From Flexivirga alba (lineage in GTDB: Bacteria > Actinomycetota > Actinomycetes > Actinomycetales > Dermatophilaceae), in NCBI RefSeq assembly GCF_042661025.1, contig NZ_JBHSWH010000001.1, forward strand, positions 4,464,001-4,528,000: 64,000 bases of DNA, written 5' to 3'. The notes below the pieces were generated by a model. It saw nothing but the letters and a program-made list of their open reading frames with translations. It had not been told where the DNA came from and did not search any database. Below, piece by piece: positions 1 to 8,055 of this stretch (within the stretch, counting starts at the first letter, position 1; every line of letters starts with the position of its first letter). The position numbers and the translations under genes are program-made.

Positions 1-1043
1 GCCGACTCAACTCTCTTCGGCTCGACGCGGGACACCCACAGCTGGGTCGTCACCGGCACCATGTTGAATCCGGTGCCCCACGCGACGACGGCCAGCGCGA
101 CCACGACCGTGGACGGATGCAGCGCCATCAACGCCAGCCCGACCAGCAGGATCGCCGGCGCCAACGCCACACCCAGCCGCAGCCTGCTCGACAGCCAGCC
201 GCCGGCCAGGTTGCCGGCCAATCCACCGATGCCCCAGGCCACCAACAGCACCGTCACCAGTGAGGGCGTCACCGCCTGCAGCGCCACTCGGATGTAGGGA
301 TAGGCAGCAAAGTTGCCGAACGCCGCCAGGGCGATCATCGCCACCCCGGCCATCAGCCGACGGTTGCCCAAGGCCTGGCGCATCATCACCGATCCGGCTC
401 CAGGATGAGCCGGCACCGGTGGCAGCAGCCGCGCCACGGCCAGCCACGAGGCAGCAGTGGCCGCGATGAGTATGACGAACACCCCGCGCCAGCCGATGCT
501 GTCGCCGAGCACCGAGGCCAGGGGCACACCGACGATGGTCGCGACGCTCGTCCCCAGCGACATCGCCGTCGAGATCAGTGCCGGTCGTCCGGTGATCGCC
601 ACGCCTACACCGAAGGTGAAGGACCAGTAGCCGGCGATCGCTACGCCCAGCAGGACCCGCCCTGCCAGGAGCAACGGCAGCGTCGGGGCGAGCGCCACCA
701 GCACGTTCGAGACGAACGCGAGTGCCAGCAACCCGAGCAACACCCGGCGACGGTCGGCTCGCGGCAGCACCGACGAGATCGTCGGCGCCGTGATCGCACC
801 GGCCAGCGCGGTCGCCGCGACGGCCAGCCCTGCTCGCCCTTCCGTGACGTGCAGATCGCCCGCGAGCAACGGCAGCACCCCGGCCGGGACGAACTCCGCA
901 CCCACCAGCACGGCAGTGCCCGTCGCCAGGACGAGCGCAATCACCACAGCACGGCCACCGGTGGCCGGCGGCTGCTTATGGTCAGCAGTGTCGACCGCGA
1001 CGGAACTGGTCTGTTCGGAGCAAGTCACCCACCAAGCATCCAT
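1..1043 (-). CDS. MFS efflux transporter, C-terminus cut by window edge
   Basis: Membrane carrier of the major facilitator superfamily, probably a drug/proton antiporter of the AraJ/Cmx kind. The minus-strand frame is open from ATG at 1043 to the left edge, giving about 347 residues. Seen: a first membrane segment rich in V/A/L followed by GAEFVPAGVLPLLAGDLHV, the usual N-terminal signature of this subgroup, and later hydrophobic segments with small-residue runs such as AWGIGGLAGNLAGGWLSSRL. The stop codon lies outside the window. The start is the most upstream ATG in frame, with no strong ribosome site. The substrate cannot be told from sequence. It shares the strand of the acyl-activation genes but is separated from the small gene at 1080 by 36 bases. 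Confidence 0.85.
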   Translation of the reverse strand, partial: MDAWWVTCSEQTSSVAVDTADHKQPPATGGRAVVIALVLATGTAVLVGAEFVPAGVLPLLAGDLHVTEGRAGLAVAATALAGAITAPTISSVLPRADRRRVLLGLLALAFVSNVLVALAPTLPLLLAGRVLLGVAIAGYWSFTFGVGVAITGRPALISTAMSLGTSVATIVGVPLASVLGDSIGWRGVFVILIAATAASWLAVARLLPPVPAHPGAGSVMMRQALGNRRLMAGVAMIALAAFGNFAAYPYIRVALQAVTPSLVTVLLVAWGIGGLAGNLAGGWLSSRLRLGVALAPAILLVGLALMALHPSTVVVALAVVAWGTGFNMVPVTTQLWVSRVEPKRVES

Positions 1044-1079
1044 CCGGTCCCGTTCCCGGCGTGGATCCGGTGACCGGAG

Positions 1080-1517
1080 TCATTGATCGTGCGGCCGCGC
1101 ACCTTTCCGTAGCCCGCAGCAGACCAGCACGTCATCGAGGCGAACCTGTTCGAAACGGACCTGCCGCGCGAACTCGCCGGGGACGATCAGTCCGGGCCAC
1201 TCAAGCCACGAAAGCACAGGTAGGTCAAGCAGTTTCGCGGTCACCTCGCACTGGGTCCAGCGTGGCCATACGACTGCCGGATCGGTGCTGCGGGCGCGCT
1301 TGGCCACTTTGCCGGGGACTCGTTGCGTCGCCAGCTCCGCGTCGATCGCGGCCCGGCCGACGAGGGCATCGGGCACGAGCCAGGCCACTCCCCTGCCGTC
1401 CGCGAGATGCGAACGCACTCCGGTGCCGCGCTCGCGCAGTTGCTCGCTGGGCCCGAGCTCGAGGTGCTCCGGCACGGCATACCGAGCGAGCAGCTCCGTG
1501 TCGGGTGAGGTCGTCAT
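1080..1517 (-). CDS. hypothetical protein, 145 aa, last gene of acyl cassette
   Basis: I do not recognise this family. It begins 7 bases after the stop of the SDR gene, on the same strand, so it is probably co-transcribed with the ligase, carrier protein and reductase genes. Its residues look like real coding sequence: acidic/hydrophobic alternation near the N-terminus (ELLARYAVPEHLELGPSE) and a tryptophan-rich middle (VVWPRWTQCE, LSWLEWPGL). No membrane segment, signal peptide or metal motif is visible. Overlapping frames on the other strand have much less natural composition. A role in the same acyl modification pathway is only a guess from position. Confidence 0.55.
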   Translation of the reverse strand: MTTSPDTELLARYAVPEHLELGPSEQLRERGTGVRSHLADGRGVAWLVPDALVGRAAIDAELATQRVPGKVAKRARSTDPAVVWPRWTQCEVTAKLLDLPVLSWLEWPGLIVPGEFARQVRFEQVRLDDVLVCCGLRKGARPHDQ

Positions 1518-1524
1518 ACCTGCC

Positions 1525-2277
1525 TCAGATCGAGCTGCCGCCGTCGATGGTGATTACCTGGCCGTTGAGGTTGGTGTCGTCGAAGAGCAACGACCGCACG
1601 ACGGGCGCGATGTTCGCCGGCGTGACCATGCGGCCGGACGCAGTGCGCCGGGCGATGGTCGACAGTTGCTCGGTGCCGAGCACCGACGACATGTCGGAGG
1701 CGAAGAACCCGGGCGCGACGGAGTTGACCAGGAAGCGGCCGTGCATCTCACGCGCGAGGGTTCGCATCGCTGCGTCGAGGCCGCCCTTGGTCGCGGCATA
1801 CGTCACCAGACCTGAGTAGCCGCGCTGGGCGCAGACCGAGGTGACCATCACGATGCGACCCCGACCGGTGGTGGCCATCGCATGCCGGAGGAAGGCACGG
1901 GTCAGCACCAGCGGCGCTGTCAGGTTGGTCTGCACGATCTGCGCGATGCGCTCGGGCGAAGTGTGCAGATGCATCGAATCCTGGCCCATGGCAGCGTTGT
2001 TCACCAAAGAGTCGATCGGCCCGACGGCGTTCTTTGCGTCCTTCAGGAACTGCTGCACGCCCTCCTGGTCGTTGAGGTCGACCGGTGCGGCGAAGAGCCT
2101 GGCGCCATACTCCTGTTGCAACTGCTCGATCTCCGGGGTCAGCTTCCGGGAGAACGTCGCGACCTTCGCGCCGTGCGCCAGGGTGTCCTTGACCAGCTCG
2201 AGGCCGAGGCCCTTGGTGCCTCCGGTGATCAGCACGCACGATGCCGCGGGGATCGGTTGCTGGGTCGGGTCAGACAT
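1525..2277 (-). CDS. short-chain dehydrogenase/reductase (FabG-like)
   Basis: NAD(P)-dependent reductase of the classical SDR family, 250 residues, the normal length. Seen: the nucleotide-binding glycine motif TGGTKGLG at residues 18-25, the NNAAMG motif near 93-98, and the catalytic triad Ser147, Tyr160, Lys164 (in YAATK). The C-terminus GQVITIDGGSSI is typical of FabG-type 3-oxoacyl reductases. The ATG overlaps the ligase gene by 8 bases, so translation is probably coupled. Together with the adjacent acyl carrier protein and AMP-ligase it could reduce a carrier-bound acyl group; the actual substrate is unknown. The position beside pseudaminic acid genes suggests a sugar-decorating acyl group. 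Confidence 0.9.
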   Translation of the reverse strand: MSDPTQQPIPAASCVLITGGTKGLGLELVKDTLAHGAKVATFSRKLTPEIEQLQQEYGARLFAAPVDLNDQEGVQQFLKDAKNAVGPIDSLVNNAAMGQDSMHLHTSPERIAQIVQTNLTAPLVLTRAFLRHAMATTGRGRIVMVTSVCAQRGYSGLVTYAATKGGLDAAMRTLAREMHGRFLVNSVAPGFFASDMSSVLGTEQLSTIARRTASGRMVTPANIAPVVRSLLFDDTNLNGQVITIDGGSSI

Positions 2278-3487
2278 CGCTCTTCAGGCTCTCCTTGATC
2301 GGGATCTCGGGCAGGACGCGCAGCCGGCGCGGCACGGAGTAGTCGGGCAGTTGCTGGGCACACCAGGCCGTCAGGTCACCGGTCGATGCACGCGCCCCAT
2401 CGCTCAGCACGACGTCGGCCACGACCATCTGCCCGACGAGGGGCGCCTTGCGACCTCGTACGGCGGCCCAGACGACCTCGGGGTGGTCGAGCAACCGGCG
2501 ACGGACCGACGAACTGGACGCCTTCGAACCGCCGACGTTGATCTCGTCGGACGCGATCCGCCCGACGATGGCGACGCGGTCGCCGGTCACCTCCACCCGA
2601 TCCCCCGTGTGTATGGCGGCAGGCATCCCGCGCGCCGCGTGTGATGAGGCGATGACCAGCTCGTCGTTCTCGACGCTCAGCCAGGGCCGATCCGAGGTCT
2701 CCCGATCGAGCCACGCGCTGGGGAAACCCGCCAAGCCGTCGTGGACCGCGATCGCGGCGCCCGCCTCGGAGGATGCGTAGATCCAGGAGATGCGTGCGTC
2801 AGGGAAGACCTCGCGCAGCCGATCGAGGATGCCTTGGTCGACCGGCTCTCCGCCCAGCGTGACTTGCTCCAACGGCAATCGGGCAACGGTGTCACCGGAG
2901 CGCCAGATCGCCTGCCGCCAGAAGGTCGGCGTCCCGGAGGCGGCGGTCACGCCGTGCTCCAGGGCGAGCTGGGGCCAGCTGTCGATCTGGTCGGGTTCGA
3001 CGAAGACGACGTCCTGTCCCGGAACCGCGAGTGACAGCGAGACGATCTGCCACCACGCGTAGGCGCCGGTGGCGTAGGGGCACAGCCAGGTGCGCCGCGG
3101 CTGGTCACCGCCGACGGTCGTGAGCGAATCCAGTGTGTGGACAACCTGTTTCGGCCGACCGGTCGAGCCGCTGGTCAACAGCCACAAGCGGCCGACCGCG
3201 GCGTCATGGTCCGGGTCGGCACCGGACGTGCGGTCTTCGGTCACGGTCGCGAGGCCGCCGGCCCGGAACTGTGCCGCTTGGGTCGGGTCGACCCGCCGCT
3301 CGGACGTGATCAGGGTCTCCCGGTCTCCGTCGGTCGCGTGCTGCCAGACAGCCCGCACGGCCGCGGTGTTGTCGGCGGCGAGCACTGCGGAGGCACGGGG
3401 CAGCTCAGGCCACGCCGGCAGGTCGGCCCAGGTGCCGTCATACCCGGTGGTGACTATCCGGTTCCCGGCGCCGGCGAGTGCGCTCAT
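2270..3487 (-). CDS. AMP-dependent acyl synthetase/ligase (ANL superfamily)
   Basis: Adenylate-forming enzyme expected to activate a carboxylic acid as acyl-AMP and load it onto CoA or, here, the adjacent acyl carrier protein. Seen: the P-loop-like motif LLTSGSTGRPKQVVHT, the downstream YASSEAG motif, the hinge region HTGDRVEVTGDR...GRIASDEINVGG, and a C-terminal domain ending in IPIKESLKSDV that supplies a candidate catalytic lysine. About 405 residues from ATG 3487, shorter than most family members (500-550), so the N-terminal part is compact. The upstream in-frame methionine at 3619 lies inside the carrier-protein gene and is rejected. The stop overlaps the SDR start. Substrate unknown. 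Confidence 0.85.
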   Translation of the reverse strand: MSALAGAGNRIVTTGYDGTWADLPAWPELPRASAVLAADNTAAVRAVWQHATDGDRETLITSERRVDPTQAAQFRAGGLATVTEDRTSGADPDHDAAVGRLWLLTSGSTGRPKQVVHTLDSLTTVGGDQPRRTWLCPYATGAYAWWQIVSLSLAVPGQDVVFVEPDQIDSWPQLALEHGVTAASGTPTFWRQAIWRSGDTVARLPLEQVTLGGEPVDQGILDRLREVFPDARISWIYASSEAGAAIAVHDGLAGFPSAWLDRETSDRPWLSVENDELVIASSHAARGMPAAIHTGDRVEVTGDRVAIVGRIASDEINVGGSKASSSSVRRRLLDHPEVVWAAVRGRKAPLVGQMVVADVVLSDGARASTGDLTAWCAQQLPDYSVPRRLRVLPEIPIKESLKSDV

Positions 3488-3500
3488 TCGGGGTCCTCGC

Positions 3501-3535
3501 GAAGTATCGGCGGAGCGAAGCGGGGGAGAACTTCG
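3501..3535. repeat. degenerate REP-like palindromic element
   Basis: Lies in the gap between the carrier-protein and ligase genes. GAAGT and ACTTC form outer arms around a core containing GGAGCGAAGCGGGGGAG. The core resembles the reverse complement of the element at 43358-43400, suggesting two members of one intergenic family. Confidence 0.4.
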
Positions 3536-3545
3536 TGGGGTGACT

Positions 3546-3797
3546 TCATGCCGCCTGAAGCTGGTCGATGAAGTCCAGCACGTCGCTGACGGTCTCGACC
3601 GAACGCAGCTCAGGCGCATCGAAATTCAGCTCCGTGTCCAGCTCGTCCTCGACGCGCAACGCGAGCTCGGAGAAGTCGAGCGACCGGAAACCGATCCCGT
3701 CCAACCGGGTGCTGTCGTCGGCCGGCAGCTCCTTGCCTTGTGCGGCCAGAACTTCACCCATCATCGATCGCACGTGATCTCGGCTCAGACCGGACAT
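3546..3797 (-). CDS. acyl carrier protein
   Basis: Small acidic phosphopantetheine-binding protein, 83 residues. Seen: the attachment site GFRSLDFSEL with Ser39 as the likely phosphopantetheine serine (the usual DSL is RSL here), a predicted helix LALRVEDELD after it, and an acidic third helix VETVSDVLDFIDQL. A strong ribosome site (GGAGG) sits upstream of ATG 3797. First gene of a cassette with ligase, SDR and a small unknown protein. Carrier proteins paired with ligases and reductases are known in some bacterial glycosylation islands, where they prepare acyl substituents; that role here is inference. The Asp-to-Arg change before the serine is unusual but tolerated in specialised carrier proteins. 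Confidence 0.9.
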   Translation of the reverse strand: MSGLSRDHVRSMMGEVLAAQGKELPADDSTRLDGIGFRSLDFSELALRVEDELDTELNFDAPELRSVETVSDVLDFIDQLQAA

Positions 3798-3902
3798 CGG
3801 GCCTCCTCGGTGTTCACCAGTTGTTGTCATTGCGGTCGCCTGGACGGCATACGTTCCAGGCAGCCGATCATTCGGTCCGACGACGATGGAGAGAAACGCT
3901 CG

Positions 3903-4403
3903 ATGCTTCGCCCTGCCACTGACGCCGACAAGGAGAACGTGCGGGTCTGGCGGAACCATCCGCAGGTCCGCGCGGTCTCCTTGACACAGAACATCATCAC
4001 CGCTGAAGAACACGCAAACTACTGGAAATCGTTGGCCGGCAGTGCAATTCGCCGAGTGTTCATCTTCGAGTTCGCCGATGTTCCCGCAGGTGTGGTGACC
4101 TTCTTCGACATCGATGAGAAACAGCACACCGCGATGTGGGGTTACTACCTCGACAACGACGGTCTGCAGGACCGTGGCCAACTGCTGCCGGCGTGGATCA
4201 AGATCCAGCGCGAAGCCGTCCGCCTCGCGTTCGGCGAGCTGGGTCTGCAGGAGCTGTATGGCGAGGTCCTCGACGCCAACGAGGCCGTGCGGTCGATGAA
4301 CACGCGCAACGGTTTCGAGGAGATCGACACCCAGGAGCGCATCGTCGACGGAAAGCCCGTCACGGTGCACACGATTCGCCGCAGGAGGCAGCCCAATGAC
4401 TGA
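3903..4403 (+). CDS. pseH: GNAT N-acetyltransferase, PseH-like
   Basis: Probable UDP-4-amino-4,6-dideoxy-beta-L-AltNAc N-acetyltransferase, third step of pseudaminic acid synthesis. Seen: GNAT-type N-terminus MLRPATDADKENVRVWRN, the hydrophobic beta strand VFIFEFADVPAGVVTFFDID, and the C-terminal EVLDANEAVRSMNTRNGFEE characteristic of acetyltransferases acting on sugar nucleotides. 166 residues, the usual length. Start chosen at ATG 3903 because GGAG lies about 11 bases upstream and the family begins here; the frame is open far upstream only by chance. The stop codon overlaps the start of pseI by 8 bases, so the two are an operon. Assignment rests on family resemblance plus pseI next door. 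Confidence 0.85.
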   Translation: MLRPATDADKENVRVWRNHPQVRAVSLTQNIITAEEHANYWKSLAGSAIRRVFIFEFADVPAGVVTFFDIDEKQHTAMWGYYLDNDGLQDRGQLLPAWIKIQREAVRLAFGELGLQELYGEVLDANEAVRSMNTRNGFEEIDTQERIVDGKPVTVHTIRRRRQPND

Positions 4404-5454
4404 TCCGCTCGACATCACGATCGGCAAGCACACGATCGGTCCGGGACACCGGCCGTTCATCATCGCCGAGGTCTCGGGAAACCACGACGGCTCGCTCGAC
4501 AAGGCGTTGGATATCGTTCGGATGGTTGCCGATTCGGGTGCGCAGGCGGTCAAGCTGCAGACCTACAAGCCCGAGACGATCACCATCGACTCGGACGCGC
4601 CGGACTTCCGGCTGTCGGACGGACACGAGCTGTGGGGCGGCCGCACCCTGTGGGACCTCTATCAGGAGGCGCACACGCCCTGGGAGTGGCACGCACCGAT
4701 CTTCGAGCTCGCGAACTCCCTTGGCCTGGCATGCTTTTCGTCGCCCTTCGACCCGACGGCCATCGACCTGCTGGAGTCGCTGGACACCCCGGCATACAAG
4801 ATCGCCTCCTCGGAGATCGTCGACCTGCCGCTGGTCCGGCTGGCCGCGAGCAAGGGCAAGCCGATGATCATCTCGACCGGTATGGCGTCGATCAGCGAGA
4901 TCGACGCAGCGGTGGCCGCCGCGCGTGAGACCGGCAACGACCAGATCGTTGTGCTCTCCTGCACCGCCGACTACCCGGCCAACCCGGAGGAGTCCAACCT
5001 GCGCGGCATACCGGTGCTGCGGGAGGCCTTCGGCACGCACATCGGGCTGTCCGATCACACACCCGGCATCGGCGCCCCGCTGGCGGCTGTCGCGCTCGGC
5101 GCAGTGGTCGTCGAGAAGCACGTGACACTCGCCCGCGAAGGTGGCGGCGTGGACTCGTCCTTCTCCCTCGAACCCGCCGAACTCGCCTCTCTCGCACGCG
5201 AATCCGAGGTCGCCTGGCAGTGTCTCGGCCAGCCGAGAATCGGTGCCACGACTGGCGAACGCGAGGGTCTGCGCTTCCGCCGCTCGTTGTATGTCGTCCA
5301 GGACGTGCGCGCCGGAGACACTGTCACCGCCGACAACGTGCGGTCCATCCGGCCGGCGCACGGCTTGGCTCCCGAGCTCTTCGACGTGGTCGAGGGACGC
5401 ACCTTCGCAACCGACGTCGCTCGGGGCACCGCACTGACGTGGGACCTGGTCTGA
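4396..5454 (+). CDS. pseI: pseudaminic acid synthase (NeuB family)
   Basis: Condenses 2,4-diacetamido-2,4,6-trideoxy-L-altrose with phosphoenolpyruvate to give pseudaminic acid. 352 residues, the expected length. Seen: N-terminal RPFIIAEVSGNHDGSLDKAL, the KLQTYKPETIT barrel motif, the PAYKIASSEIVDLPL and GKPMIISTGMAS segments, and the C-terminal antifreeze-like (SAF) domain from about residue 290 (RSLYVVQDVRAGDTVTADNV). The longer tip DGHELWGGRTLWDLYQEAHT distinguishes PseI from sialic or legionaminic acid synthases. Overlaps pseH; the next gene begins two bases after its stop. Contains an ATA isoleucine codon inside a GNCATAC word. Confidence 0.93.
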   Translation: MTDPLDITIGKHTIGPGHRPFIIAEVSGNHDGSLDKALDIVRMVADSGAQAVKLQTYKPETITIDSDAPDFRLSDGHELWGGRTLWDLYQEAHTPWEWHAPIFELANSLGLACFSSPFDPTAIDLLESLDTPAYKIASSEIVDLPLVRLAASKGKPMIISTGMASISEIDAAVAAARETGNDQIVVLSCTADYPANPEESNLRGIPVLREAFGTHIGLSDHTPGIGAPLAAVALGAVVVEKHVTLAREGGGVDSSFSLEPAELASLARESEVAWQCLGQPRIGATTGEREGLRFRRSLYVVQDVRAGDTVTADNVRSIRPAHGLAPELFDVVEGRTFATDVARGTALTWDLV

Positions 5455-5456
5455 GG

Positions 5457-7337
5457 ATGCTGGAAACCGGTTTGCAGATCGACCCACCGTCCGGCGCTCT
5501 GCTGCTCGGCGGAGATCAGTTGCAGTGGTCGGATCTGGAGCGCACCGAGCCGTCGAGCGCCACGTCCTACCTGGTGAGCAGGCTGATCACGAGCAGGCGG
5601 CCCCGAACCGTGCTGCTGCTCGGGCCACGGGCCGCCCAGCAGCTCGATGCGATTCCCACGCCGGAGGTCGGTGTCCTGGTCCGCGGACTGCCCGACGCCC
5701 GGAAACTGTCGAGCCTTGCTCGTGAACGCGACGAACTGCGAGTGTTCTGTGGGGGTTTCGACCGCTTCCCGACCGATCGCACCTACGACGTGGTCGTCTG
5801 CCTGGACGGCCCCACCACGCTGGCGACCCCCGACTCGCCGAGCGCATCCCATGCCGACTTGCTGCGACTGGTCGAGACCGTGCTCGCCCCGGACGGGGTT
5901 GCCGTGCTGTCGATCGACAACACGCTGGGACTCGACGAGCTGCTCCGCCTGGAGCTGCGCGCGAAGTTCGACGACGACGCGCAGTGGTTCCGGGGTGCGC
6001 CGGACTTCGCGCAGCGCTCGCCATACCGGCACGAGATCCCGGCGCTGTTGACCGCCGCGAGACTGCGGGTGCGCCGCGCGTACTCGGCATACACGACCTC
6101 GCAGGCGCCGGTCCTGCTCGTCGGGGACGGCGTCGCAGCCGACTCGGTCGACTCTCCCGCCGTGCGCCGGACATTGACTGCCCTGCTGCAGCACCTGGAA
6201 GCGACTCATCACAGCCGCACACCGGCCCTGGCCGACCCGTATGCCGTCGCCCGCAAGGTTGTCGCGGCGGGGCTGCTGCCCCAGGTCGCACCCGCGTGGC
6301 TGCTCGTCACCGGTCACGCCGACCAGGACGACACCGAGCACGGAAAGCTCCCCGACGTCATCCTCGGAGACGACGTCGCGGCACCCGAGTGGGCGGCCGT
6401 GCTGACCCTCGATCGCACCGGGGACGGATGGCTGCGGGACGCGGTCGGATCGCAGGGCGAGCACCCTCTCGCGGAGCGGCGGCTGCGTCGCGACATCGAT
6501 CAACTGGGTGCCGCCGGTTTCGGGGACGACGGCGACTCGCTCCAGGAGAGGCTCCGGCAGGCGGCGGCACGCGGTGACATGCACGACTTGCATGACAACG
6601 TGTGCAGGTATGCCGACTGGCTGCTCGACCCCGGGTTCTTCGACCCGGCCAAGCGGTTCTTCGCGACGCCCGACAACCTGCTGGTCGGCCCCGACGGTTC
6701 GCTGACACTGCTCGACCCGAGCTGGTCATGGTCGGAGTCGCTCGACCCGCGACTTGCCGTGGTCCGTGGTCTGCGGGTCTTCGCGCGCCACCTACTGCGC
6801 AGCGGCGCCGAGCACCGCTGGCGTCCGGACATCAGCCCGGACGACCTGACCCGGACGCTCGCCGCCATGGCGGACCTGCCCGTCGACCAGTGGGTCATCG
6901 ACGGCATCGCGGTGCGTGAGGCCGAGACCAACGCAGTCCTGCAACGACTGAGCCCGAGCGACGAAAGTCATTCGTACGCAACGAATCTGGCTGCTGGTGC
7001 CTCGCAGTTCACCGCAACGCCCGGCCCATCTCGCGGATATCGCGAGAGCCTTGCGGTCACCGGCCGGATGTCCCAGGAGTTGCACGAGCGCGGCGAGCAG
7101 GTCGAGTGGCTCGAGTCGTCGTTGCGCGATCGGGACCGTCGGGTGGCGGCTCTGGAGCGCGAGCTGACCTCGGTGCGCGGGTCCCTCAGCTACCGGGCGG
7201 GCCGCAAGGTCACCGCTCCCGGCCGCGGTGCCGGCCAGGCCGTGGTGCGCGCCGGACGCAAGGGTGCCCTGTCGATGCTGCCGCCGGACTTCGCGCCGCG
7301 TGCCGAGCGGGCGCTGCGCAAGCTGCTGGATCGCTAG
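5457..7337 (+). CDS. SAM-methyltransferase-like protein with C-terminal helical tail
   Basis: 626 residues. The N-terminal third resembles class I methyltransferases: RTVLLLGPRAAQQL, TYDVVVCLDG and LAPDGVAVLSIDN look like motifs I, II and post-I, although the glycine loop is weak, so catalytic activity is uncertain. The middle (about 300-500) is a domain I cannot name, containing DNLLVGPDGSLTLLDPSWSW, which resembles the lipid/sugar kinase-like tail of some polysaccharide proteins. The last 90 residues hold a short coiled coil (QVEWLESSLRDRDRRVAALE) and a basic stretch, as often seen at the C-terminus of actinobacterial glycosyltransferases. Two bases after pseI, so probably the same operon; likely acts in assembly or methylation of the Pse-containing glycan (inference). 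Confidence 0.7.
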   Translation: MLETGLQIDPPSGALLLGGDQLQWSDLERTEPSSATSYLVSRLITSRRPRTVLLLGPRAAQQLDAIPTPEVGVLVRGLPDARKLSSLARERDELRVFCGGFDRFPTDRTYDVVVCLDGPTTLATPDSPSASHADLLRLVETVLAPDGVAVLSIDNTLGLDELLRLELRAKFDDDAQWFRGAPDFAQRSPYRHEIPALLTAARLRVRRAYSAYTTSQAPVLLVGDGVAADSVDSPAVRRTLTALLQHLEATHHSRTPALADPYAVARKVVAAGLLPQVAPAWLLVTGHADQDDTEHGKLPDVILGDDVAAPEWAAVLTLDRTGDGWLRDAVGSQGEHPLAERRLRRDIDQLGAAGFGDDGDSLQERLRQAAARGDMHDLHDNVCRYADWLLDPGFFDPAKRFFATPDNLLVGPDGSLTLLDPSWSWSESLDPRLAVVRGLRVFARHLLRSGAEHRWRPDISPDDLTRTLAAMADLPVDQWVIDGIAVREAETNAVLQRLSPSDESHSYATNLAAGASQFTATPGPSRGYRESLAVTGRMSQELHERGEQVEWLESSLRDRDRRVAALERELTSVRGSLSYRAGRKVTAPGRGAGQAVVRAGRKGALSMLPPDFAPRAERALRKLLDR

Positions 7338-7349
7338 CGCACTCAGTCC

Positions 7350-7381
7350 GGCATGGAGCAGGTACGGCATGGAGCAGGTAC
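7350..7381 (+). repeat. perfect 16-bp tandem duplication
   Basis: GGCATGGAGCAGGTAC occurs twice head-to-tail immediately after the methyltransferase-like gene, at the left edge of the accessory island. No function is evident. Confidence 0.9.
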
Positions 7382-7490
7382 GGATGACATGCCGCCGCTC
7401 GGATTTCAGTAAGCGTCTCTCGCGCTGCGTCCCGGATGCTCAAGCGGCAAAGTAGCCGGCGGGGAGTGCCCGAGGTGCCGTCCTCGCGTG

Positions 7491-7663
7491 CCGTATCAGG
7501 CCCGCGTCCCGGGATGCCCACGGGACGGGGTCCACGGGGCGGGCATCGCCATGCCGCCGCGGGATCATGTCCCGACGTGGGTCGTCACCGTTTGTGGAAC
7601 GTCTATTGGGCCGCGACGTAGGGCACGGGACGAGACTTGACCGAGCGCGCCGACTCGCACAGC
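7491..7663 (+). repeat. inverted non-coding repeat, copy A (left flank of TA island)
   Basis: The last 66 bases (from GGAACGTCTATTGGGCCGCG) match, with about five mismatches, the reverse complement of 10009-10074. Both copies also share GCGTGCCGTAT about 90-105 bases further out, so a longer element with a diverged middle is likely. Copy A contains a possible hairpin with GATGCCC/GGGCATC arms. No open frame of natural composition is present. Between copies A and B lie MazEF, the DUF1871-like gene, the P-loop kinase and VapBC. Confidence 0.75.
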
Positions 7664-7674
7664 ACGTCGGCTGA

Positions 7675-7696
7675 CCGCAGAGCGATCGCTCTGCGG
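7675..7696. terminator. perfect 22-bp palindrome after mazF
   Basis: The 11-base arm CCGCAGAGCGA is followed directly by its exact reverse complement; the centre contains GCGATCGC. It lies 12 bases past the stop of the minus-strand mazF gene, so it may act as a transcription terminator, although no U-tract follows and a protein-binding or methylation role is possible. Confidence 0.5.
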
Positions 7697-7707
7697 CGAA
7701 CGTCTTC

Positions 7708-8055
7708 CTACAGCTGCAGGTGAATTCGCAGTGCGTCGTCAAGTGCCGCCATCACCTCTGCCGGCACCCGCCCCAGAACGGGGCCCAATCGCTCGGCGGC
7801 GATCGAGCGGACCTGCTCGGCCTGGGCTTTGGCATCCTGCCGCAAGCCAGTGGCGGTCGCGGGCAGCAGAGTCTGGAATGGGTAGACCCTGTCGGTGTTG
7901 CTGGTCACGGGTACGACCGTGACCACACCCCGGCCGAGGCGCGCCACTACCAGGTTGGCGCGATCATTGCTCACGATCACTGCCGGTCTTCGCTTGTTGG
8001 CTTCGCTGCCTCGGGCAGGGTCGAGGTCGACCAAGCGGATTTCACCGCGCAGCAT
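7708..8055 (-). CDS. mazF: MazF/PemK-type endoribonuclease toxin
   Basis: 115-residue toxin expected to cleave mRNA at short motifs. Seen: family signature RGEIRLVDLDPARGSEANKRRPAVIVSND at the N-terminus, then GVVTVVPVTSN and the QAEQVRSIAAERLG segment. Start at ATG 8055 gives the standard MLRGEI beginning; the in-frame methionine at 8094 would lie well inside the antitoxin gene. The start overlaps the antitoxin gene by 14 bases, the usual coupled order antitoxin-toxin. Lies inside the inverted-repeat-flanked island. Confidence 0.93.
   Translation of the reverse strand: MLRGEIRLVDLDPARGSEANKRRPAVIVSNDRANLVVARLGRGVVTVVPVTSNTDRVYPFQTLLPATATGLRQDAKAQAEQVRSIAAERLGPVLGRVPAEVMAALDDALRIHLQL

Noticed and set aside
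2270..3619. Longer ligase start at 3619
   Set aside because: It would overlap the acyl carrier protein gene by over 70 bases and adds a Ser/Arg-rich non-conserved stretch.
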